Of a stretch of DNA of 64,000 bases, positions 36,901 through 45,900 are shown piece after piece; position 1 is the stretch's first letter; the number at the start of each line of letters is the position of its first letter. The notes under the pieces are model-generated. The model worked only from the letters and a program-made list of their open reading frames with translations. It made no database searches and had not been told where the DNA came from. This DNA is from Chrysogorgia sp. JL179-B06 (Eukaryota; Cnidaria; Anthozoa; Scleralcyonacea; Chrysogorgiidae). The translations under genes and the position numbers were made by a program. The stretch is taken from the NCBI GenBank assembly GCA_035772405.1, contig JAYKKM010000150.1, positions 1 to 64,000 on the forward strand, read 5' to 3'.

Positions 36901-39900
36901 TCATTTCCACAAAACAGTGGCAACAGATCACCTTATCTTTCACAACGCTCTGTACTCTTTCGATATCATAGACTACTTCAAAACCAAAGTGTTTCCATTC
37001 ATTGAATTGGGCGCTACAGCCAGTTCTCGATATCTACGATCTGTGACATCTGTCATCTCTGTGTTATCACATTCTGCCATTTTGAATACTTTAGTTTATA
37101 AAATAACATGCATGCTGGCAGGCTCTGATTGGTCAATACCCGTTTTGAATCACAGTATCCAAACACGGAAACCATTAGGTATTTCTAATGTTGTTCAACT
37201 CGTGGTACAACGGGCATACCCGGCCACAGTACGTCATGTCATACTGACCACGCGGTGGGACCTGCTTCATCTGATCTAAGACCTATTGTCCACGATGCCA
37301 GAAAATGAAGCATGAAAAATCTGACAGGCGCCATTACTAAGGGACCAAAGTCGCAGTAAATCTGTAGACAGGTCATGAATCGTTTTGCCAAGTAATTTGA
37401 AAAATGTCTTCGGGTCCTCTTTATAGTAAAATCATTTTATTTTGTGGATGGTAAGAGCACATAATACAACAAAAAACCTCGTAGGATCCTCAGTTGGTCC
37501 CTTAGTAATGGCGGACTTCCGTCTTCATTTTCTGAACAATGGTTGCTCGATCCAGTCTTCTTTCGAGATCAGTGTCTTCATCTCAACGCCGCCTTTGTTA
37601 TGTGTGTCAAATGTCAATGATCATTGCGAATTCGAATTGGAAAAGTCATCGAGGGGTTAGGATTACACTTTAGGCGGCGGGTTAGGATTAGGTTTATGAC
37701 TAGAGTCAGAATCAGCTAAAAAGATGCTATCGACCATTAAGGATGCTACCGACTGTCTACGGAATCCAAATATGCCTCGCCGCCGTCCGGGCGAGTGGAC
37801 AATGTTTCTCTGCAATCTGCATACGGAAGGTGATATAGCTGTGACAACAATAATAAGGAATTATATGGAATTTTTATTAAAGGACATTGGCAACAAAAAT
37901 TAAGTTTGTCTAATATGAAAGAACTCGTAAAATGATAGAGTAACACCTTTTACAACTTTTCCGTATTTTACTTCGTTTTTGAAATATTTCAGTTTGTTTG
38001 ATATGTAAATGAGATGGTCTCTGACGTCAGGTGCAGGGTAGAGAATTTTCACTCATTAAAAATGTCTTCTATCTCTGAGATTACTAAGTAAACAACGTTC
38101 ATTATCATGAGGAGTTATTATACGCACATTTTCAAGTAAATTTGTGGAACAAACTTGAAGATTGAACTAATATTTTAATGTGTGAAAATTCTCTACCCCG
38201 CACCTGACGTTGGAGACCATCTTAATTACATATCAAACAAACTGAAATATTTCAAAAACGAAGTAAATTACGGAAAAGTTGTAAAAGGTGTTACTTTATC
38301 ATTTTACGTGTTCTTTCATATTAGACAAACTTAATTTTTGTTGCCAATGTCCTTTAAGAAAATAATAATTCAATAGTATCCAAATGGTGTACCCTGCATT
38401 AATTCTGAAAAGTCAAAAGAACGTTCTGGCAACAACCACATCAACTGAAATCCTTTTTGGTCAAAGCTCGAGAAAGAGATACCAGTAACTCGATGGTAGT
38501 TTCGAATAACAACGATTATGTCCTTACGAGGTAACAAATGACCCAAATTGGTGGTTTGCAATCAATCCCTTGAGATTTAAAGTATAAAGGTACAACGGCC
38601 ATGTTCTTTATCTATCCTTGATTATCATCACATTCCTAATCACATCAAATGGATTTTAAGACTTCAATAATAACATCTGAATTTCGTACTCCTTTTACAT
38701 CTGTTGGTCGTGGTGTACTGCAAGGTGATTGTCTTAGTCCTCTTATACTATTTAATATGTGCTTCAACACTTTCATTCAACACATAAAGGCCGATAAGTA
38801 TACCGTCAATTTGGTTTCTCCTCCCATTTTCTAAACCCGATCCACTGGTTTCAGTTTGCTGATGATGCCGCGATCATTAGTGGTCAAGAATCAGAAAACC
38901 AGCATCTTCTAAATCGTTTCTGTATCTGGTGCCAATGGTCCAGTATGATTATCCGGATTGACAAATGTAGTACAGTTGGTAATCAAGAAAGCTTTAACAA
39001 AATCAATCCAATATTTACCTAAACTCTTATTAACAGTGACCTAATCCCAGCCATTAAAATTGTAGAATCTTTCCGATATTTAGGAAGATACTTTGATTTT
39101 GATATGTCCAACCAAGATCGGAAGTCTAAGTTGACCTCCCTCATCACAGAACTGATGTCTGATATTGACCTTAAACCACTACATCCGAAAAATAAACTCC
39201 TCCTTTACAGTCGCTACGCCTTATCCAAAATATCCTGGCATTTTATTGTTGCTACCTTGTCCAAAACTTTGGTCTCTGAAAACATTAGTTCCGTTATAAA
39301 CAAATACATCCGTAAATGGCTGGAAATACCAGTGTCGGGAACATTGCAGAGTGACGTCTATCTAACCCGTAACAAATTTGGTCAAGTATTTTCCCACCAT
39401 CTATCAAATTCACTCAGTGGCAAACAGTTCTTCGAAATGCCTTAAAAACATCTCCCAATGAATCAATAAAAGAACTTTGGAAACCAACTAATAACAGCAC
39501 TAGCATTCAGTATGATATTTACAACTCTACCAAGGAAGTTATCAAAGATTTCCTTTCTGGACAAGAGGATAAACATCAAAACCAATTGACCTGTCAAGGC
39601 TCATTTTTCTCTAATGTTACGAAATTCTCCTTGCCAAAGCTAAACAAATTCTGGTCTTCTTCTCAATCTAAACTACCAAAAAAACATCAATAATTTTACT
39701 ATGCGTTATATCAATAACTCTCCCCCTACCCGCAAAAACCTTTCAAGATGGGGTATATCATCGAGTTCTGACTGTTCCTTTTGCTTACGCCCAGAAAATC
39801 TCCTATTCTGAACTTTCTTACCAAGACCCTACAAACTGCCAATTGCTCCAACCTTTCTGTTGATCTTTGTTGATCTTACGATATCTGTATATTTACTCCT

Positions 39901-42900
39901 ATCTACTTCAAAGGGATATCTATATATATATAGTCGAACTTACCGTGGGATTTGAATCCAACCTTCAAAACAACGTTGAGCGCAGAAAAGCCAAATATGC
40001 AGAAATAATGTTCCTCCTTTATAGTAATGTTAAACGATGTAGGAGTTGATGTGAAGCACCAAAATTATTGTGTGAGAAAAAATGAACATGACCCACTTGT
40101 TTTTGTTTCTACAAAGCTTGCTTCTGCCAGTGAACGATAAATACTTGCTTCTTCCAAATGCTAGTGAACGATAAATACTTGCTTCTTCCAAATGCTAGTG
40201 AACGAATTGTGGGTTTTTTATTACGAATTGTGTCACTCGGGCCCGGAATTTCCTTTGTTTATTATTTATTTATTTCCTTACTCGGAACTTTATTTTGTTA
40301 CCTTGATAGGCTCGTCTGAGTCGGAACCCGTTCTTCCAACAGAATTACTACGATATTATCAGAGTCCCGAGGAACGGCTACGTAATTATGACGAAGTTGT
40401 TGAGGTATAGTATGGAATCTTTCCTATATCTTATACAGGGTTGTTAATAATAATAATTATTATTATTTATTTTTATATAGCGCCATTTCTACTAAAAAAA
40501 CAATGGAGCTTTACAATGCTACAAATAAATAGAATGCCAACAACTAGTACTAAAAACATTACATATAAAACTTATTTCTACTAGAAACTAATGTATAATT
40601 ACCGCTAAATAGTCTAATTATAAATTCAAGAAAGAACGCTTAAAAAGTAATGTTTTGACATTAGTTTTAAAATTACTTAATGACTTTACAGTTCTTATAT
40701 CACCAGGCAGGTTGTTCCATAATATAGGGGCAATTATCGAAAAAGCTCGCTTTCCATATGTTTTAAGATTATATTTAGGGACAACTAGAAGTTCTTTGTT
40801 TGCCGAACGGAGCATCCTGCTAGGAGAATATTTAGTCACCATGTCAGTTAACCTCTAACCCCAACTTTAACACCTCTAACCGTAAACAGGTCACTGATAC
40901 AGTGCAGCAGTGGCGATGTACTGTAGTATGCAGATAATACATGCCTTTGGCAGGGCAAAAAGTAAAGCCAAACATGGCGGATATGGAGGTGATCTTTGTC
41001 AGTTTCAGTTCCCTGTCCAGTCTCCCACGAAACTTTTCTATTTTTGTCAACTATGCTTAAGAGACAGAAATGAACCAATAATTTAAGATTTATATTACCA
41101 AAATCAAGCCGAGTGGTACACTTATATAAACAATATTTATTTATAGGCAATTTCTCCAAAAGCCATAGGCTTATCTTGGGAGCTTTTGCCTTCTTTCTTA
41201 TAAAAAATTACATAAAAAATATGACAAGATAAGAAACGAGCAGACGAAAAGAAACTTAACATAGAGCAAAGATGGTCAGATCATTTAAAACGATTCGAAT
41301 CAACTATAAACTTTTGAACACTCAAGAACAAACATACATTAGTATGAAAGGAAACTTCATTGGGAATTCCTTTAAGAAACCATTTAAGACGAGTCCTTTT
41401 GCTAGCATTTGACCATCTTGCACCCAGGGTCTTACCTCCGCTACACCAAGCAAGAGAGCAGCAGAGGTGAGCAAAGTATCTCGAGGAGCAGCATATCGGT
41501 CACAATCAAAAAAGAAGTGAGAGACAGTTTCATAAAGAAAACCGCACCCACACGAAGGAGAAGAAACACAATTCTTTAAGAACAGATCATAGCTTAGTGT
41601 GCTATTAGATAATCTCAAACGAGTATGAATAACAGCTGGTAAACGATCACCAACATAATATAAAGCACTAGGAATTAATACATTGTTGCGCCTTGTTACA
41701 CTGCTTTTAAAACTAACAATTGAAGAACAAGAACGAAAATGTTTTGGCAAGTTATTCCAAAGATTAACAGAGGAAATAAAAAACGATTTTTTGAGACGTT
41801 TAGTGCGAGCAAAAGGAACAATAAGATTATCGTTAGCACGTAAGCTATAATCAGTTTTAGAACTAATATTATCAGGGCACAACTCTAATAAATATGAGGG
41901 GCATAAACCGTTGATAATTTTGAACATCATAAATAATTTATGATTGCTACGTCTTTCTTCGAGTGTATTCCAGGCTAACTCAAGCAGAAGGCTTTCTCTG
42001 TGAGTACCTTTCAGCGCCCCAGTTACTAATCTAGCAGCATCAAACTGCAAGCTTTCCAATAGCTGGCGGTCTGCATCCCAACACCCATCCCATACAACAT
42101 CAGCATACCCCAAGCACGAACGAACCAAAGATTTATACAAAATTTCGAGGACTTTCCTATCCAAACTACACTTTTTATAGAAACAAGTTGCAGAATTAAC
42201 ACAAAAAGACGAAAGAAGCTCTCAAACATTTATTGAGAAAAACAGTTTAACGAACGACTTTTAACTAATGTCACTAGCAGGTCACAGAACATTACTAAAT
42301 CCTTTTTAAGTACTCGGTTACTGAATGTTTGTCGGTTTCACTTCGTTCGAGGACTTCTTTCGTTCATGAAAATGATTTCGTAAACGAACCAAACAAAATC
42401 TAGGCTCTCGGCAACGGCTTCCGTAGCTCAGTGGTCAGGGCACTGCACTGGCATCGCAAGGTCGTGGGTTCGATTCCCAGCCGGAAGGCCTTAAAGTTGC
42501 ATTTTTCGCAACTGGTCCCGGTTTGGTCTTAAAATGTATGTATTCCAACACTCGAAATGTTCCTTCACCATAAATCCTTTCAACATGTAGTTTGATCGAG
42601 TGAAATGCCATATATTACCTATAATATACCCAGAATCTTATCCCGGCATTACCACCATATATATAGAACTCGTGTCTAGGCTCTCGGCAACGGCCTCCGT
42701 AGCTCAGTGGTCAGAGCACTGCACTGGCATCGCAGGGTCGCGGGTTCAATTCCCAGCCGGAAGGCCTTGAAGTTGCATTTTTCGCAACTGGTCCCGGTTT
42801 GGTCTTAAAATGTATGTATTCCAACACTCGAAATTTTCCTTCACCATAAATCCTTTCAACATGTAGTTTGATCGAGTGAAATGCCATATATTACCCAAAC

Positions 42901-45900
42901 AAAATCTAAGGTACATTATCGTGAAAAGGACTGAAACAGACCTCCATTTTCGCCATATTTGGCTTCACTTTACACCCGTACATAGTTCTCCAGTTATATT
43001 TTTGAATTCTTAATAATATTGGTATCATAGCTTTTTGTGCATGTCTGCTGCTGACGAAGTCATTAATTTTTAAGTCATTAATTTTTTATATACTTGATTG
43101 TGGATGTCACAACCGAACACGTTAAATAAGACAGCGAAGTTCGTTGAGTTCATTTTTCTGCACGGTCACCATGCAGTGAAACCGAAAGTGACAATAGTAC
43201 GCTGCTTCCTTCGCTTCTTTGTACGTCCACGAACTACTTTTGAACTACTATATTGAACTACTTTTGAACTACTATATTGAACTACTTTTGAACTACTATA
43301 TTGAACTACTTTTGTTGTTTATCCGCGCCATTCTGTTTGCACTGACCAACATTTTGGCGGTACTTAAATGTAGATTTCACGTACTATCCCAATTTGAACG
43401 AAACCATTTATTTGTGTTTGTACTTAGCGATATTTCGGTCAGGCGTTATTCTGTATGAAGATCACGCACAAATCAAACAAACAAAGTTAACCAAGCCATT
43501 GTGCTGGTATAAATCACGCCTGTGTGCTCGTATTAAAATATCAGTCACTGAAGTATTCAAAGCAAAGATAATTATGTGCTTTGCGTTCTGTCTATTTGCT
43601 AAAACCTAAAGCTAAGCCTATGCAGGTATCTCCATTGGGTGTATAGAGCAAGAATTGGCTCGCATAACAATATAAATCTTTAAATGTATATATATTCCAA
43701 CAATCGAAATTTTCCTTAAACATGTAGTTTAATCGAGTGAAATTCCAAATATTTCTTGTAATAGCAAGATATGAAGTTTTGTGCGGTTTAAAAGGTATAT
43801 CTTGGAATCTAGTGTTGATGCTTGTTTATGTCGGTGTATTATATTTTGCTGATTAGGTTTTATGAGTGAATTTTATGTCTGAAACAGCTGGTTAAACGGC
43901 TGTTAGCACAGTTGTTCTGCTACAATGTGTATGTGCCATTGTTATTAAGACTTTGTGATAATAGTCTGTATATCTGTATAGCAAATCTATTAACAAATCC
44001 TTGTTATTATTAACTGATGTACCTGTACCTGAAATGGTTTCAACTGTTCGGTGCATGGGGCACGTGTCCCCACTGCCCCTGTTCCACGCCTATGAATCTT
44101 TCTACTACTCTAGCAATCCAACCGACGCCCACGACATATAATGTATGGAAATCCAGAGAAGAGTGTCACACGCTCACCTCACCTAGTAACCGCATCAGAT
44201 CAGTGAACCGCACCCAGCCTGCAAACCAGCCCACGCCGACAGGAGCGCCTGTGTTTGCAGGTTACTAACCAAGCGCCAGCCTACACACGTACGCAACGCG
44301 TACCTATTTTTTTGTTTGACAGTCAATAAGAAAGGCTCTATTGAAATTTTGATAATCTCTTGCCATTAAGATTTCCAAATCTAAAAGGAAAAGTGACAAA
44401 CGACAATTGGATGCTGATGTAGGTGTAACAGATGGGCTACCACAAGGTTAGTCGATTGTTTTTTTAATTTTATTTCAGACTGTATGGGTGACATACATTT
44501 GTAATTTTGACTCCAATATTATCATAAGGTTAGAGCTTTTCGAAAATCGATTTTATGAAATAACGACAAAGAAATAACCAATTTTATCCAAAAATAATAT
44601 GACGAGAATACAAATTCTCCCAAGAATTATCAACTAGCAATCATAATTCGTCTCCTAGCGATGGCACATCAGTCGAGCAGGCGGGAAGCTGAAATTTGTT
44701 TTGTCGACAACAAAGAGAAAAAAATGGATAAAAACTCGACTTTGAATATAAAAAACACTGACTAGTTTTAGGCAAAAGCTTAATCATTACTGGAATCAGC
44801 CGTCTCAGTGTTTGGCTTTTTTTTAAAGCGAACAGACAGATATCGTGGGCTGCAACTGTCGCTCTGGAAAAGAACGAACAATTTCACTGGAAGATTTTGG
44901 ATTTTAAGTCGAAAGCAGTTGGGTATTTTACTTCGCATAGATAAAGATTGTTCTTTTCCCAGTGAGTTCATCTTACAAGAAAATAGTATTTAAACATGAA
45001 AATGGTATTTAAACGGTATTTTTATTCTCACGAGTTTGTTGCTTTCAAAACATCCCCTTTTCAAAACATGCCCGTTGTATTGTTTAACTTTGTTATTGAA
45101 CACAAAATGGTTTCTCGGTGATAGATTTCTCACAGTACAAAAACTAAATATACTTCTGGTTTTTTTTTGAGATCTTTATTTTAACTTATAACGATACACG
45201 GAATGAAATTAAAAATTGCCACTTAAAATTGCTGTAAATTCCCGTGCAGGATGAGAGTATCAGGTATAGACCAATCAAATTGCTTGTCGTGTACATGTTA
45301 TTTTATAATATGTATAAAGGCTTTTCCATAATCTACCGTTGGCGAGTGAACAGCATTGGTTGCATGTGTTTTGAAGTTTATTTAAAACTAAGTTGTTTTG
45401 TTTCTCTTTGTTTGTCATTTATATTGGACTATGTGCTATTCTACATTTATACTTCCCTTGGGTTTGGGCCATTTTTATTATGCCTCGAAACATCTAAAAT
45501 AATTCGTCGTGAAATACGAGAATGTTATTCGAATTCTTTCGTCGAAAATTACATCCTTCGAAACGTTAGAACACCTATTCACTGTTTTGACAGTACACCA
45601 ACATTTTGGTGTTTTTATTCCTATTTTAACACTGCCTACGCAGAACATTTTATAACATTTTAAAAGTTAATTTTATATTAGTAAAGTTAATGTTATAACA
45701 GCTACATTTATTAAAAGCTATCCACCGTTTCCCACTTCGCCATTTCGCTCGCCGCTATAGAGAAACATTTCGCCGATGACATGATTTTTTTCCGTTATCA
45801 TTGGTCGGCAACGGAAAAAAATATGTTATTGTGAAAATTTGTTGCTACCCATGCGGTAGTTTGAGCACTCTGGCGGCCACCTTTACCGCTTCACGCTCTC

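Noticed and set aside
36809..37279. 156-residue ORF preceded by an acceptor-like CCGCAG
   Set aside because: Runs into the TTTATAAAATAACATG repeat at 37097 and matches no domain; phase does not fit SNRNP48.
42411..42490. Functional tRNA-Ala gene
   Set aside because: T stem is mismatched and the sequence is the head of a SINE with target duplication.
45244..45663. 139-residue ORF in SNRNP48 intron 5
   Set aside because: Begins within a dispersed repeat and has no recognised motif.
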